Of a DNA stretch of 64,000 bases, positions 39,974 through 50,459 are shown in pieces. Location of the stretch: positions 186,001 through 250,000 of the forward strand of contig NZ_FQWZ01000005.1 of assembly GCF_900129825.1 (NCBI RefSeq), written 5' to 3'. The DNA is from Hydrocarboniphaga daqingensis. GTDB lineage: Bacteria; Pseudomonadota; Gammaproteobacteria; Nevskiales; Nevskiaceae. The notes below the pieces were generated by a model, which saw nothing but the letters and a program-made list of their open reading frames with translations, had not been told where the DNA came from and searched no databases. A program made the translations under genes and the position numbers. Each line of letters begins with the position of its first letter. Position 1 is the stretch's first letter.

Positions 39974-42097
39974 TTACTCGGCCAGGTCGACTGCCTTCAT
40001 CGACAGTCGCACGCGACCCTGCTTGTCAACCTCGAGCACCTTGACCTTGACGATCTGACCTTCCTTGACCACATCCTCAACCTTTTCGACGCGCTTGTCG
40101 GCGAGCTGGGAGATGTGAACCAGCCCATCCTTACCGGGCAGGATCGTGACGAAAGCACCGAAGTCCATCAGCTTGGCGACCTTGCCTTCGTAGATGGCGC
40201 CAACTTCGACGTCCTTGGTCAGCGAGTCGATTCGAGCGATGGCAGCATCAGCAGCCTGCTTGGTGATTGCCGCAATCTTGATCGTTCCGTCATCGGCGAT
40301 GTCGATCGAGGTCCCGGTTTCTTCGGTGATGCTGCGGATCGTGACGCCACCCTTGCCGATCACTTCGCGGATCTTGTCCGGGTGAATCTTGATCGTGGTG
40401 ATGCGCGGCGCAAAGCTCGACATCTCCTTGCGCGGTTCGGGCAGAACCTGATCCATCTGATCCAAGATGTGCAGCCGGGCTTCCAACGCCTGAGCCAGCG
40501 CCTGCTTCATGATCTCGCCGGTTACGCCGGTGATCTTGATATCCATCTGCAGCGCGGTGATGCCATTGCGCGAGCCGGCCACCTTGAAGTCCATGTCGCC
40601 GAGGTGATCTTCGTCGCCAAGGATGTCGGTCAGCACCGCATATTGGCTGCCTTCGAGGATCAGACCCATCGCGACACCCGCAACCGGCGCTTTGATCGGC
40701 ACGCCCGCATCCATCAGCGCCAGGCACGAGCCGCACACCGATGCCATCGACGATGACCCGTTCGATTCAGTCACTTCGGACACGACGCGCACCACGTACG
40801 GAAAATCCGTCTCGAGGTCGGGCATCACACCGGCAACACCACGCTTGGCGAGCCGACCATGGCCGATTTCGCGGCGCTTGGGCGCATTCAGACGACCGGT
40901 TTCGCCGACGCTGTACGGAGGAAAGTTGTAATGCAGCATGAACGCATCGCGCCACTCGCCTTCGATGCTGTCGACGAGCTGGGCATCTTTTCCAGTGCCC
41001 AGCGTCGCGACCGCCAGCACCTGCGTCTCACCACGCGTGAACAGCGCGGAACCATGCGTGCGCGGCAGCACGCCGGCACCGATGCTGATCGGACGGACCG
41101 TGCGGGTATCGCGGCCGTCGATACGCGGATGGCCGCCGATGATGCGGTTGCGAACGACGCGCGCTTCCAGATTGAAGAACGCGTCCTTGACCGCGCCTTC
41201 CTCGAAGCGAGCGTTGTCACCCGAGCAAAGCGCAGCAATGATGTCCTTGCGCACCGCGTCCACCGCGTCGTGACGGGCCGACTTGTCGGTGACTGCGTAG
41301 GCCGAGACGACACGCGCCTCGTAAGCGTTGATCGCGGTGGTCAGCTCGGTCGCTTCCGCGGCCGGCTGCCAGTTCCAACGGGGGCGGCCGGCTTCGGCGA
41401 CCAGCTCGTTGATCGCATTGATCGCGACCTGCATTTCAGCGTGGCCGAACAACACGGCGCCGAGCATCACATCTTCCGGCAGCTGCTTGGCTTCGGACTC
41501 CACCATCATCACGGCCGTCGCGGTACCGGCCACAACCAACTCCAGCTCCGAGGTCTTGAGCTGCGTGGCCGTCGGATTGAGGATGTACTGACCGTTGGCA
41601 TAGCCAACCTTGGCTGCAGCGATCGGGCCCTGGAACGGAACACCCGACAACGCCAGCGCCGCCGATGCGCCCAGCATCGCCGGAATATCACCTTCGACTT
41701 CCGGATTGAGCGACATCACCATCGCGACGATCTGGATTTCGTTGTAGAAACCCTCGGGGAACAGCGGACGGATCGGACGGTCGATCAAGCGCGACGTCAG
41801 CGTTTCGCGCTCGGTCGGGCGACCTTCGCGCTTGAAGAACCCACCCGGGATACGGCCGCCGGCGTAGGTACGCTCCATGTAGTCAACCGTCAGCGGGAAG
41901 AAATCCTGACCGGCTTTGGCTTCTTTCTTGGCAACGACGGACACCAGCAAAACGGTGTCGTCGACATTGATCGTCACGGCGGCCGTCGCTTGACGAGCAA
42001 CGTGTCCGGTTTCGATGGTCACATTGTGAGAGCCGTACTTGAAGCTCTTCTTGATCGGTGTCGCGGGGGTGGCGGGAATCGCCATAGGAGTGCTCAC
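39974..42097 (-). CDS. pnp: Polyribonucleotide nucleotidyltransferase (PNPase)
   Basis: 3'-to-5' phosphorolytic exoribonuclease and RNA-degradosome component. The 707-residue protein has two RNase PH domains ([22 protein letters not shown] and [21 protein letters not shown] in the active second domain), the KH domain ([29 protein letters not shown], about 565-593) and the S1 domain ([19 protein letters not shown], about 625-705). Length matches the family. It is the last gene of the rimP-to-pnp run. Confidence 0.98.
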   Translation of the reverse strand: MSTPMAIPATPATPIKKSFKYGSHNVTIETGHVARQATAAVTINVDDTVLLVSVVAKKEAKAGQDFFPLTVDYMERTYAGGRIPGGFFKREGRPTERETLTSRLIDRPIRPLFPEGFYNEIQIVAMVMSLNPEVEGDIPAMLGASAALALSGVPFQGPIAAAKVGYANGQYILNPTATQLKTSELELVVAGTATAVMMVESEAKQLPEDVMLGAVLFGHAEMQVAINAINELVAEAGRPRWNWQPAAEATELTTAINAYEARVVSAYAVTDKSARHDAVDAVRKDIIAALCSGDNARFEEGAVKDAFFNLEARVVRNRIIGGHPRIDGRDTRTVRPISIGAGVLPRTHGSALFTRGETQVLAVATLGTGKDAQLVDSIEGEWRDAFMLHYNFPPYSVGETGRLNAPKRREIGHGRLAKRGVAGVMPDLETDFPYVVRVVSEVTESNGSSSMASVCGSCLALMDAGVPIKAPVAGVAMGLILEGSQYAVLTDILGDEDHLGDMDFKVAGSRNGITALQMDIKITGVTGEIMKQALAQALEARLHILDQMDQVLPEPRKEMSSFAPRITTIKIHPDKIREVIGKGGVTIRSITEETGTSIDIADDGTIKIAAITKQAADAAIARIDSLTKDVEVGAIYEGKVAKLMDFGAFVTILPGKDGLVHISQLADKRVEKVEDVVKEGQIVKVKVLEVDKQGRVRLSMKAVDLAE

Positions 42098-42170
42098 TTT
42101 TCTAGTTTGAAAGCTCAGGAGCGCATTGCGCTGCGCCTGCTGGGACGACCAGGAACTGCGGAAACGACAA

Positions 42171-42248
42171 TGGGGTCATGCGCAATGCCAGCCCGCGGCG
42201 ATGGACTCGCCTTGCGGACCGGGCATCGCATGACCCCACGGGTGAAGC
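42171..42248 (-). promoter_or_regulatory. Long stem-loop in the rpsO-pnp spacer (candidate RNase III site)
   Basis: TGGGGTCATGCG (42171-42182) pairs with CGCATGACCCCA (42237-42248) and the stem continues with AATGCC/GGCAT. In E. coli a similar pnp leader stem is cut by RNase III and lets PNPase control its own mRNA. Position and length suggest the same role here, or an rpsO terminator. Confidence 0.65.
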
Positions 42249-42267
42249 GGGAACGCGACCGGCTGGA

Positions 42268-42537
42268 TCAGCGGCGCAAGCCCAGTTCACCGATCAGCTT
42301 GGTGTAGCGCGCTTCGTCCTTGCGCTTCAGGTAATCCAGCAGGCTACGACGCTGGTTGACCATCTTCAGCAGGCCGCGGCGGGAATGATGATCCTTCGCG
42401 TTCTTTTCGAAGTGGCCGGAGAGGTCGGCAATGCGGGCGGACAGCAGGGCCACCTGAACTTCCGGGGAGCCGGTATCGCTCTTGCCGCGCGCGTACTTCT
42501 CGACGACGCTGGCTTTCTGTTCAACGCTGAGGGTCAT
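42268..42537 (-). CDS. rpsO: 30S ribosomal protein S15
   Basis: 89 residues with the typical S15 helices: [54 protein letters not shown] and [12 protein letters not shown]. It binds the central domain of 16S rRNA. It is preceded by its own promoter-like sequence in the truB spacer and followed by the pnp leader stem. Confidence 0.98.
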   Translation of the reverse strand: MTLSVEQKASVVEKYARGKSDTGSPEVQVALLSARIADLSGHFEKNAKDHHSRRGLLKMVNQRRSLLDYLKRKDEARYTKLIGELGLRR

Positions 42538-42583
42538 TCTAAAAAACTCCGAAAACGTGTCTAAAGCTCTAACAAAGTCCGTA

Positions 42584-42612
42584 ATTGTAGCCTCCCTGGG
42601 AGGCAGTCACAA
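42584..42612 (-). promoter_or_regulatory. Putative rpsO promoter
   Basis: On the minus strand: TTGTGA (42612-42607), a 17-base spacer and TACAAT (42589-42584). The predicted start is about 40 bases before rpsO. The spacer holds the perfect inverted repeat GCCTCCC-A-GGGAGGC. Confidence 0.6.
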
Positions 42613-42621
42613 GTCGCGGCG

Positions 42622-43551
42622 TTAATCAGGTGTCGGCAGCAGCCAGCGCTCTGGTGCCAGCAGGCCATCATCAAGGACGCGCGCCATTCCGCAAAGTCGG
42701 TCGCGTGCGTCAACCACCGCGATCCGCCCCGGCGACAGCCCGGGAATCCGCAAGCGACGCCCTCCCAACAGCAGCGCCAACTGGGTTTCGTCAGCCTGCC
42801 AGCGCGGCCAATCGGCAAGACCGGCCAACGGCGGCGTTAACAGCGCATCCAAAGCCGACTGCCCCTGCTCTGCCGCATGATGCAGTGCTTCGAAGCTGAG
42901 CATCGGCGTCGGCGCCGCAAACGGGCTGGCGCCGATGCGCCTCAACGCCCCCAGATGCGCCTGCTGTCCGACGGCAGCCGCAATGTCTTCCGCTAACGTG
43001 CGGATATAGGTGCCCTTGGAGCACACGATATCCAGGTCCAATCGCCCGGAAGCGTAGTCGATGACGTCCAGGCGATGAATCATGATCTCGCGCGCCGGCC
43101 GGTCGACCTCTTGCCCTGCACGCGCCAGATGATAAAGCGGCTGGCCTTGATGCTTCAGCGCCGAGTGCATCGGCGGAACTTGCGATATCGGGCCGCGAAA
43201 CCGCGGAAGCACATTTTGAATATGCTCGAGCGTTACGTCTGACGGGTCGGATTGCTCCCTGACCTGTCCTTCGCCGTCGCCGGTCGTCGTGCTGACACCG
43301 AGTACGACGCTGGCGTGATAATGCTTGTCACCGTCGAGCAGCAAGCCACACAACTTGGTGGCTTCCCCGAAGCAGACCGGCAACAGACCCGTCGCGAGCG
43401 GGTCGAGGCTACCGGTATGGCCCGCGCGCTCTGCGTTGTAGAGCCTGCGGACGCGCTGCAAAGCCTCGTTGGAACTAAGGCCCAACGGCTTGTCGAGCAG
43501 CAGGATGCCGTCGATACGCCGCCATTTGGATCGAACCCGCCGCCGATTCAC
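42622..43551 (-). CDS. truB: tRNA pseudouridine(55) synthase
   Basis: Makes pseudouridine 55 in the T loop of tRNAs. The 309-residue protein has GILLLDKPLGLSSNEALQ, the catalytic Asp in GHTGSLDPLATGLLPV, and the SKGTYIRTLAEDIA segment, ending in a PUA-like domain. The GTG start at 43551 overlaps the rbfA stop (GTGA). Confidence 0.97.
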   Translation of the reverse strand: MNRRRVRSKWRRIDGILLLDKPLGLSSNEALQRVRRLYNAERAGHTGSLDPLATGLLPVCFGEATKLCGLLLDGDKHYHASVVLGVSTTTGDGEGQVREQSDPSDVTLEHIQNVLPRFRGPISQVPPMHSALKHQGQPLYHLARAGQEVDRPAREIMIHRLDVIDYASGRLDLDIVCSKGTYIRTLAEDIAAAVGQQAHLGALRRIGASPFAAPTPMLSFEALHHAAEQGQSALDALLTPPLAGLADWPRWQADETQLALLLGGRRLRIPGLSPGRIAVVDARDRLCGMARVLDDGLLAPERWLLPTPD

Positions 43552-43946
43552 GCGTCGCTGTTGTCTTCGCCGTCGCGATTGCGGGCATTGCCCTCATCGC
43601 TCCGAATCGCTTCTCGTATGACCTGACTCACACGCGTGGCTTGCACCAGCTGCATGTCGCCGACGAAATGCAAAGCCGGGATATGTCGCAGCTTCAGACG
43701 ACGCCCCAAGCCGAAACGCAGACGCCCGCTCGCGTGGTTCAGCACCTTGGCCGCTTCCGGAATGCGCTCGTCTTCGCCCATCACGCTGATGAACACGCTG
43801 GCGTTGCGCATGTCGGGCGACGAGTCGACGCGAGTCACCGTGACGTTGCTAACGCGCGGGTCAGTCAGCTCGTCACGAATCAACCCCGTCAGCTCACGCT
43901 GAAGTTGGATGTTGATTCGCGACTTTCGGGAGTATTCCTTCGGCAC
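43548..43946 (-). CDS. rbfA: 30S ribosome-binding factor A
   Basis: Cold-shock maturation factor for the 16S rRNA 5' end. The open frame begins inside infB, but conserved sequence starts at PKEYSRKSRINIQLQREL, so I use GTG 43946, preceded by GAGGG, giving 132 residues (E. coli: 133). KH-type fold is seen in LTDPRVSNVTVTRVDSSPDM, NHASGRLRFGLGRRLKLRHIPALHF. Confidence 0.93.
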   Translation of the reverse strand: MPKEYSRKSRINIQLQRELTGLIRDELTDPRVSNVTVTRVDSSPDMRNASVFISVMGEDERIPEAAKVLNHASGRLRFGLGRRLKLRHIPALHFVGDMQLVQATRVSQVIREAIRSDEGNARNRDGEDNSDA

Positions 43947-43977
43947 CGGCCCTCGACTCAGATCTGGTTCGTACAGC

Positions 43978-46761
43978 TCAAGCGTCGGCCTTGACGGTGC
44001 GGCGGACTTCGATGCGCTGGAAGCACTCGATCTGGTCACCCGCCTTGACGTCGTTGTAGTTCTTCACGCCGATGCCGCATTCGGTACCGGCTTCGACCTT
44101 CTGAACGTCATCCTTGAAGCGGCGCAGCGACTCGAGCACACCCTCGTACACCACCGTCTGGTTACGCAGCACGCGGATCGGCAGGCTCTTCTGCACCGAG
44201 CCCTCGATGACCAAGCAGCCGGCGATGTTGCCGAGCAGCGAGCTGCGGAACACATCGCGAACCTGGGCGATGCCAACGATCTGCTCGCGCGTCTCGGTAC
44301 CGAGCAAGCCCGCGATCGCACTGCTGACGTCGTCGATCACCTCGTAGATGATCGAGTAGTAGCGGACATCGACGCCGGAATCCTGAATGCGCTTACGAGC
44401 CTGACTGTCGGCACGGACATTGAAGCCGATGATGATCGCCTTGGACGCCAGCGCCAGATCGACATCAGACTCGCTGATGCCGCCGATGCTCGAGGTCAGC
44501 ACGTTGACCTTGACCTCGGCGCTGGGCAGCTTGCGCAGCGCGTCGGACAAGGCTTCTGCCGAGCCCTGCACGTCCGTCTTGATCATCAGGTTCAGCTGCT
44601 TGGCATCCGGGCCTGCACCGTCGCCCATCTGCGCGAAGATCTGATCCATGCGCACCGCCTGCGACGAGGCCAGCTTCTGCTCGCGCATCTTCGACTCGCG
44701 CAGCAACGCCAGCTCGCGGGCTTTGCGCTCGTCGGCAACCACGACGACGTCGTCGCCGGCATCGGGCACGCCCGACAGACCGAGTACGGCAACCGGAATC
44801 GACGGACCCGCCTCTTTAACGGGGCGCCCCGCTTCGTCGAACATTGCGCGGACGCGGCCAAAGTGCGGGCCGGTCAGAATCACGTCGCCCTGCTTCAGCG
44901 TGCCGGCACGCACCAGCACGGTCGCCACCGGACCCCGTCCCTTCTCCAATGAAGATTCGACGATGGTGCCGCGAGCGGGCACGTCGATCGGCGCTTTCAG
45001 TTCCAGCACTTCGGCCTGCAACAGGATCGCGTCGAGCAGGTCATCGATGCCCTGACCGGTCATCGACGAAACGCCGACGATCTGTACGTCACCACCGAAG
45101 TCTTCGGAGACGACTTCTTCCTTCAACAGGTCATTCTTAATGCGGTCAATTTTGGCGTCGTGCTTGTCGATCTTGGTGACCGCCACGACCATCGGCGCGC
45201 CTGCGGCGCGCGCATGCTGAATCGCTTCACGCGTTTGCGGCATCACGCTGTCATCGGCCGCAACGACCAGCACGACGATGTCGGTGATCTGCGCGCCGCG
45301 AGAACGCATGCGGGTAAACGCGGCGTGACCCGGAGTGTCGAGGAAGGTGATGACACCTTTCTCGGTCTTCACATGATATGCGCCGATGTGCTGCGTAATG
45401 CCGCCGGCCTCACCTGCAGCAACACGGGTCTTGCGAATGTAGTCGAGCAACGACGTCTTGCCGTGGTCGACGTGCCCCATGATCGTCACCACCGGTGCAC
45501 GAATCACCTGCGGTACGTCCAGCTGCACGCCGGCGACGGCCTGCACCAGGCTGTCCTCGATATCGGTGGCCTTGCTGAGCCGGACCTTGTGGCCGAGTTC
45601 CTCGACCATCAGCGCAGCGGTGTCCTGGTCGATCGTTTGATTGATCGTGGCCATGACGCCGTTCTTCATCATGATCTTGATCAGCTCGGTCGCCTTGACC
45701 GCCAGACGGTTGGCGAGCTCACCGACGCTGATCGCTTCTGGCACTTCGACTTCGCGAACCACGGGCGCCATCGGCCGCTCGAACGTATGCGCATTATCGA
45801 CGCGCACCTGTCCAGTAGGCTTGCGCTTCTTCTTATCGCGCTTGCCGCCCTTGCCTTCTGCAATGTGCAGCTCCGTACGACCGCGACCGCGATCACGATC
45901 GCGATCACTGGTGGTTGTCGTCGGCGCCGGTCGATCGGCCACTTTCTTCACAGCCGCTGTCGGAGCCGCGACCGGCGGCGGAGGCGGATTGGCCGCCATC
46001 AAACGCGCCGCCTCGGCCGCACGGGCGATATTTTCCTGCGCACGCCGCCGTGAATTCTCAGCGTCCATGCGGGCACGGTAGATCGGGTCCGACTTCATCC
46101 GTTCCAGGTGCTCGAGGCGGACGCGTTCCGCTTCATCCTGCTCGGCCTTAGCCTTGGCTGCCGCTTCGATACGGGCTTGTTCCGCCGCAGCCGCTGCAAT
46201 CCTCTGCGCCTCGGCCTCGGCTTCGGCTCGCGCCTTGGCCTCCGGGTCCTCTACTGGAGCGGGCTCGGACTCCGGCTGGACTTCAACAACCGCCTCGTCC
46301 GCCGCAACCGCAACATCGTCGATCGGAGTCGGATGGTCAGAGTGCGCGACCTCGTCAACTGCAGTCTGCACCGCTTCGTCGATTGGACCGGCAACGTGCG
46401 ACGAGCTGACTTCTTCGATATCCGACTGAAGGAACGTCCGCTTCTTCCGAACTTCGATGCTGACGGTTTTCGTCGGTGCGCCGCGGGCGCCGCCAAGGCG
46501 GAGCTCGGTGGTTTCTTTACGCTTGAGCGTGATCGACGGACGCGGTGCGCCCGGCACCGCGGAACCGCTGGCACCGACTGACGGCGCTCCTACGGGTGCC
46601 CGGGTCTTGGTGCGCAGATAGCCCAGCAACGCCAGCTTGTCGGCGCCGCTGATCGGCGACTTGGCGTTGTCGACGGAGACGCCCGCTTCCTTGAACTGCA
46701 TGAGCAACTCGGCGACCGGCCGCTTCAGCTCATCTGCGAAATCTTGAACGGTAATGGACAT
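43978..46761 (-). CDS. infB: Translation initiation factor IF-2
   Basis: 927-residue GTPase that places fMet-tRNA on the 30S subunit. The N-terminal IF2N-like segment ([20 protein letters not shown]) is followed by a long Ala/Glu/Arg-rich linker (about 130-320), a second N domain, and the G domain with G1 [16 protein letters not shown]3 DTPGHAAF and G4 VTKIDKHD, then domains II-IV. Length is similar to E. coli IF2 (890). It is 30 bases downstream of nusA. Confidence 0.98.
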   Translation of the reverse strand: MSITVQDFADELKRPVAELLMQFKEAGVSVDNAKSPISGADKLALLGYLRTKTRAPVGAPSVGASGSAVPGAPRPSITLKRKETTELRLGGARGAPTKTVSIEVRKKRTFLQSDIEEVSSSHVAGPIDEAVQTAVDEVAHSDHPTPIDDVAVAADEAVVEVQPESEPAPVEDPEAKARAEAEAEAQRIAAAAAEQARIEAAAKAKAEQDEAERVRLEHLERMKSDPIYRARMDAENSRRRAQENIARAAEAARLMAANPPPPPVAAPTAAVKKVADRPAPTTTTSDRDRDRGRGRTELHIAEGKGGKRDKKKRKPTGQVRVDNAHTFERPMAPVVREVEVPEAISVGELANRLAVKATELIKIMMKNGVMATINQTIDQDTAALMVEELGHKVRLSKATDIEDSLVQAVAGVQLDVPQVIRAPVVTIMGHVDHGKTSLLDYIRKTRVAAGEAGGITQHIGAYHVKTEKGVITFLDTPGHAAFTRMRSRGAQITDIVVLVVAADDSVMPQTREAIQHARAAGAPMVVAVTKIDKHDAKIDRIKNDLLKEEVVSEDFGGDVQIVGVSSMTGQGIDDLLDAILLQAEVLELKAPIDVPARGTIVESSLEKGRGPVATVLVRAGTLKQGDVILTGPHFGRVRAMFDEAGRPVKEAGPSIPVAVLGLSGVPDAGDDVVVVADERKARELALLRESKMREQKLASSQAVRMDQIFAQMGDGAGPDAKQLNLMIKTDVQGSAEALSDALRKLPSAEVKVNVLTSSIGGISESDVDLALASKAIIIGFNVRADSQARKRIQDSGVDVRYYSIIYEVIDDVSSAIAGLLGTETREQIVGIAQVRDVFRSSLLGNIAGCLVIEGSVQKSLPIRVLRNQTVVYEGVLESLRRFKDDVQKVEAGTECGIGVKNYNDVKAGDQIECFQRIEVRRTVKADA

Positions 46762-46791
46762 GAATCCTCGTCTCGTATCGGGTGCGCCAGG

Positions 46792-48279
46792 TCAGGCGTA
46801 CAGCTTCTGACGTGCGGCCATGATCAGCGCTTGGGCGCGGTTCTCGTCGAGCTGCACGGTTTCGAGCAGCTCGTCGGTCGCCAGATCGGCTAGGTTTTCG
46901 GCGGTGATGATGCCGGCCTCGGCAAGCAGGTAGGCGGTTTCTTCGTCCATACCGTTGATCGCCAGCAGATCATCAGCCGGCTTGACCGAGGCGGCGCGCT
47001 CGGCCTTGGCGATGGCCTTGGTCAATAGCACGTCACGCGCACGGTTGCGAAGTTCCTCGACGATGGATTCGTCGAATTCTTCAATCTTCAGCAACTCTTC
47101 GGTCGGCACGTAGGCCACTTCCTCGAGACTGGTGAACCCTTCGTCGACCAGCACACCGGCCAACTCGGCATCGACATCGAGTTCCTGCATGAAGATATCG
47201 AGGATGCCGCGGTTCTCTTCGTCCTTCTTGGATTCCAGGTCACCGGTCGTCATCACGTTCAGCGTCCAACCGGTCAGCTCGGATGCCAAGCGGACATTCT
47301 GGCCGCCCCGTCCGATGGCCTGAGCCAGCTTGTCCTCGGCAACACCGATCGACATGCTGTGCGCGTCTTCGTCGATGACCACGTTTTCCACTTCAGCCGG
47401 CGACATCGCGTTGATAACGAACTGCGCGGGATTCTCGTCCCACGGCACGATATCGACGCGCTCGCCCGCCAATTCGTTGGACACACTCTGAACGCGCGAT
47501 CCACGCATGCCGACGCAAGCGCCGACTGGATCGATGCGTTTGTCCTTGGCTTGAACGGCAATCTTGGCGCGCAGCCCGGGATCACGAGCAGCGCCCTTGA
47601 GTTCGATCAGCCCCTGCGCGATTTCCGGCACTTCCAGCTTGAACAACTCCATCAGGAATTGCGGCAAGGTGCGGGACATGAACAGCTGCGGGCCGCGGAC
47701 CTGGGGTCCGACGTCGTACAGATATCCACGGATACGGTCGCCTGGACGGGCCGGCTCGCGCGGAATCATGTGCTCGCGCGGAATGATGGCCTCGGCGCTG
47801 CCACCAAGATCCACGATCACAGCCCCGCGCTCGAGGCGCTTGATCAGACCGGTCAACAGCTCGCCGATGCGATGCTTGTAGGCTTCCACCACTTGGGCGC
47901 GCTCAGCCTCGCGCACCTTCTGCACGATGACCTGCTTGGCGCGCTGTGCACCGATGCGGCCAAAGTCGATTGAATCGATCTTCTGCTCGATGACCTCGCC
48001 CGGCTCGATATCCGGATAGTCCTTGCGGGCATAGCTCAGCTTGATTTGACGCTCGGGGAACTCGAAGTCTTCGCTATCGTCCTCAAGCACCGTCCAGCGG
48101 CGATACGACTCGTAGTCGCCGGTGTTCTGATCGATCGACACGCGAACGTCCGACTCATCGCCGTAACGCTCCTTGGTCGCCGACGACAAGGCTGCCTCAA
48201 GTGCAGCAAAGATGGTCTCTTTATCGACGCCTTTCTCATTCGAGACGACGTCGGCCATCAGCAGGATGTTTTTGTTCAC
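46792..48279 (-). CDS. nusA: Transcription termination/antitermination protein NusA
   Basis: 495 residues with N-terminal RNAP-binding domain (KGVDKETIFAALEAALSSATK), S1 (PGEVIEQKIDSIDFGRIGAQRAKQ), two KH domains (VGACVGMRGSRVQSVSNELAGERVDIV) and two C-terminal acidic repeats (about 360-495), as in E. coli. Its start overlaps the rimP stop. NusA autoregulation through terminators upstream is known in E. coli. Confidence 0.98.
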   Translation of the reverse strand: MNKNILLMADVVSNEKGVDKETIFAALEAALSSATKERYGDESDVRVSIDQNTGDYESYRRWTVLEDDSEDFEFPERQIKLSYARKDYPDIEPGEVIEQKIDSIDFGRIGAQRAKQVIVQKVREAERAQVVEAYKHRIGELLTGLIKRLERGAVIVDLGGSAEAIIPREHMIPREPARPGDRIRGYLYDVGPQVRGPQLFMSRTLPQFLMELFKLEVPEIAQGLIELKGAARDPGLRAKIAVQAKDKRIDPVGACVGMRGSRVQSVSNELAGERVDIVPWDENPAQFVINAMSPAEVENVVIDEDAHSMSIGVAEDKLAQAIGRGGQNVRLASELTGWTLNVMTTGDLESKKDEENRGILDIFMQELDVDAELAGVLVDEGFTSLEEVAYVPTEELLKIEEFDESIVEELRNRARDVLLTKAIAKAERAASVKPADDLLAINGMDEETAYLLAEAGIITAENLADLATDELLETVQLDENRAQALIMAARQKLYA

Positions 48280-48740
48280 GGCTTCCCCTTGTCAAAATCC
48301 GGGATCAGTCGGGCTCGTTCGATCGTCGCGTACGGCAGCACGACGTCGCCAAGTTCGGTGGTAAGAGTGACGGCCTCATCGCTGGAACCGGCGATCACTC
48401 CGGTGTAGCGCTTGCGACCGTTGACGGGAGCCAGTAGTTGCACCCGCGCTTCCTCGCCCGCAAAACGGACGAAATGTTCCGGACGTGTCAACGGACGGTC
48501 CAGCCCTGGAGACGAGACCTCTAGCTGGTAGGGCGAACTGATCGGGTCCTCGACATCGAGGACGCCCGCCACTTCACGACTCACGGCCGTGCAGTCTTCG
48601 ACGGTGATGCCTTCAGGAGAATCAATGAACAGGCGCAACATTGCGTAGCCGGTCGACGGAGCAAACTCCAGCAACACCAGCTCGTAACCCAGATCCGTGA
48701 TGACCGGTTCCAGAAGCTCCTGCAGACGATCTCTCAGCAA
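48276..48740 (-). CDS. rimP: Ribosome maturation factor RimP
   Basis: 154 residues, needed for 30S maturation. The conserved RLFIDSPEGITVEDCTAVSREVAGVLDVEDPI and LEVSSPGLDRPLTRPEHFVRF are clear. The start is a TTG at 48740: there is no ATG or GTG nearby in frame, a TGA lies just upstream, and AGGAGA stands 7 bases before the TTG. It follows the tRNA genes. Confidence 0.95.
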   Translation of the reverse strand: MLRDRLQELLEPVITDLGYELVLLEFAPSTGYAMLRLFIDSPEGITVEDCTAVSREVAGVLDVEDPISSPYQLEVSSPGLDRPLTRPEHFVRFAGEEARVQLLAPVNGRKRYTGVIAGSSDEAVTLTTELGDVVLPYATIERARLIPDFDKGKP

Positions 48741-48790
48741 ACCCGCTCTCCTGCGTCACGAGGACGCCTCACCACATGTTCCAGACGTCA

Positions 48791-48817
48791 AAATAAAAAA
48801 AGGCCCACAAGGGGCCT
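48791..48817 (-). terminator. Intrinsic terminator between tRNA-fMet and rimP
   Basis: On the minus strand AGGCCC and GGGCCT (48812-48817 with 48801-48806) form a stem with a 5-base loop followed by seven T, an A and more T. It probably gives partial read-through into rimP-nusA, as the terminators in the E. coli metY-rimP leader do. Confidence 0.8.
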
Positions 48818-48835
48818 GGCTCCAACACAATAAAT

Positions 48836-48912
<77 letters not shown>

Positions 48913-49019
48913 CCAGACAGACGACTAGTATAGAGCCTTGTGCTCGACACTGCAATCTGAAAACCGCTTTGAAACACCAGCATACGACCCAAATCGCGAA
49001 CCAAACCTCAACCAAATCT

Positions 49020-49104
49020 TGGTGCCGACGTCGAGACTCGAACTCGAACAGGTTTCCCCGCTACCACCTCAAGGTAGTGCGTCTACCAATTCCGCCACGT
49101 CGGC
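49020..49104 (-). tRNA. leuU: tRNA-Leu (anticodon GAG)
   Basis: An 85-nt cloverleaf with a long variable arm and encoded CCA. The anticodon loop reads CTTGAGG, giving GAG. It matches the E. coli leuU location between secG and metY. Confidence 0.96.
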
Positions 49105-49124
49105 ACGGACCGGTGAGGGCGCGC

Positions 49125-49153
49125 ATCTTAACGTCACAAAACCGGTTTGTCTC
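49125..49153 (-). promoter_or_regulatory. Possible promoter of the tRNA/rimP operon
   Basis: On the minus strand GAGACA (49153-49148), 17 bases, then TAAGAT (49130-49125). Directly after the -10 is a GC-only stretch (GCGCGCC), the discriminator typical of stringently controlled stable-RNA promoters. The start would be about 14 bases before the tRNA-Leu. Confidence 0.5.
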
Positions 49154-49224
49154 GGCTTTTTTATCAAACTTGAAACTTTGAGCCAGCAGCGACGACGAGC
49201 CGCTGCTCGCGGACTGCAAATCGC

Positions 49225-49593
49225 TTACTCAGGAACCTTCGGGCCCTCGGGCTGAGCGCTATCGCCAGCCGGCGCGGCTACCGGTGCTTCGTCCGGAATG
49301 CTGACCTGAGCCGGCTCGGCTTGGGCCGGTACCGTGTCGACAACGCTCGCCGGAGCGGTTCCGCGACCGCCAACCCAATAGGCCAGCGCAAGGCTGGACA
49401 CAAAAAACACGAAGGCCAACCCTGCCGTGACACGTGACAGAAAGTTGGCCGCTCCACGGGAACCGAACACGGTGCCGGAAGCGCCGCTACCAAACGCAGC
49501 GCCGGCATCGGCGCCCTTGCCGTGCTGGATCAGCACCAAGCCGATCAGCGCCACCGCGACAAGAACCTGAATGACAACGAGAAACGTGTGCAT
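49225..49593 (-). CDS. secG: Protein translocase subunit SecG
   Basis: 122 residues with two membrane helices (LVVIQVLVAVALIGLVLIQ and the SRVTAGLAFVFFVSSLALAY region) joined by the GKGADAGAAFGSGASGTVFGSRG loop. It assists SecYE. The Pro/Ala-rich tail after residue 80 is usual. Confidence 0.96.
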   Translation of the reverse strand: MHTFLVVIQVLVAVALIGLVLIQHGKGADAGAAFGSGASGTVFGSRGAANFLSRVTAGLAFVFFVSSLALAYWVGGRGTAPASVVDTVPAQAEPAQVSIPDEAPVAAPAGDSAQPEGPKVPE

Positions 49594-49644
49594 GCTAAAG
49601 ATCCATCCTGAAGGTCCGCCGGAGCGGACAACTGACTGCTTGAG

Positions 49645-50424
49645 TTAGGGCCGGTGCGACGCGGACAAGGCCTGCGCAGCATCCGCGATCGCCATGAAGT
49701 CGGACGCTTTCAGAGCAGCGCCGCCAATCAGGCCGCCATCGATGTCGGCGCCGGCGAAGAGCTCGGCCGCGTTATCCGCCTTGCAGCTCCCGCCATACAA
49801 CAGCCGGGTCGAGCCCGCGATGGTAGCATCCTGGGCCGCCAGCAAACCACGAATGAACGCGTGAGCCGTCTGGGCCTGGGCCGGCGTCGCCGTCTTGCCA
49901 GTGCCGATCGCCCATACCGGCTCGTAGGCCACGACGGCAGCCCCGAACGATGCGATACCGCATCTGGCGATGACCGCAGCCAATTGCTCACGCAAAACGG
50001 CCTCGGTCTGCCCCGCTTCACGCTGTTCCAAGGTCTCGCCGATACACAGGATCGGGATCAGCCCCAGAGCCTGTGCCGTGCTGAATTTATCGGCGACGAG
50101 CTGATTCGTTTCACCGTACAACGAACGGCGCTCTGAGTGACCCACCAATACATAACGACAGCCAAGCTCGGTCAGCATGGCCCCATGCGTTTCACCGGTG
50201 AATGCACCCGGCTTAATCTGCTCGCTGAGGTTCTGGGCACCCAGACTCACGCCGACCGGCAACGCGGCGCGAACCGAATCCAAGTAGACCGCCGGAGGGC
50301 ACACCAGCAGTTCGACACGATCGACACTGCCGACACGAGCCGCGATGCCGCTAAGCAGTTCCGCATTGGCCGCACGGGAACCGTTCATTTTCCAGTTGCC
50401 GGCAACGAGATATTGGCGAGTCAT
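49645..50424 (-). CDS. tpiA: Triosephosphate isomerase
   Basis: Interconverts DHAP and glyceraldehyde-3-phosphate. ATG 50424 starts MTRQYLVAGNWKMNG (catalytic Lys12) and gives 259 residues; the longer frame runs into the glmM spacer. The catalytic His is in VLVGHSERRSLYGE and the Glu in VAYEPVWAIGTGKTAT. The glmM-tpiA-secG order is that of Pseudomonas. Confidence 0.97.
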   Translation of the reverse strand: MTRQYLVAGNWKMNGSRAANAELLSGIAARVGSVDRVELLVCPPAVYLDSVRAALPVGVSLGAQNLSEQIKPGAFTGETHGAMLTELGCRYVLVGHSERRSLYGETNQLVADKFSTAQALGLIPILCIGETLEQREAGQTEAVLREQLAAVIARCGIASFGAAVVAYEPVWAIGTGKTATPAQAQTAHAFIRGLLAAQDATIAGSTRLLYGGSCKADNAAELFAGADIDGGLIGGAALKASDFMAIADAAQALSASHRP

Positions 50425-50459
50425 TGAAGTTCCGTATGAGTTAAAACAATAAGTTGTGA

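Noticed and set aside
40859-42307. 482-residue plus-strand open frame
   Set aside because: Antisense of pnp; no conserved motif and biased composition.
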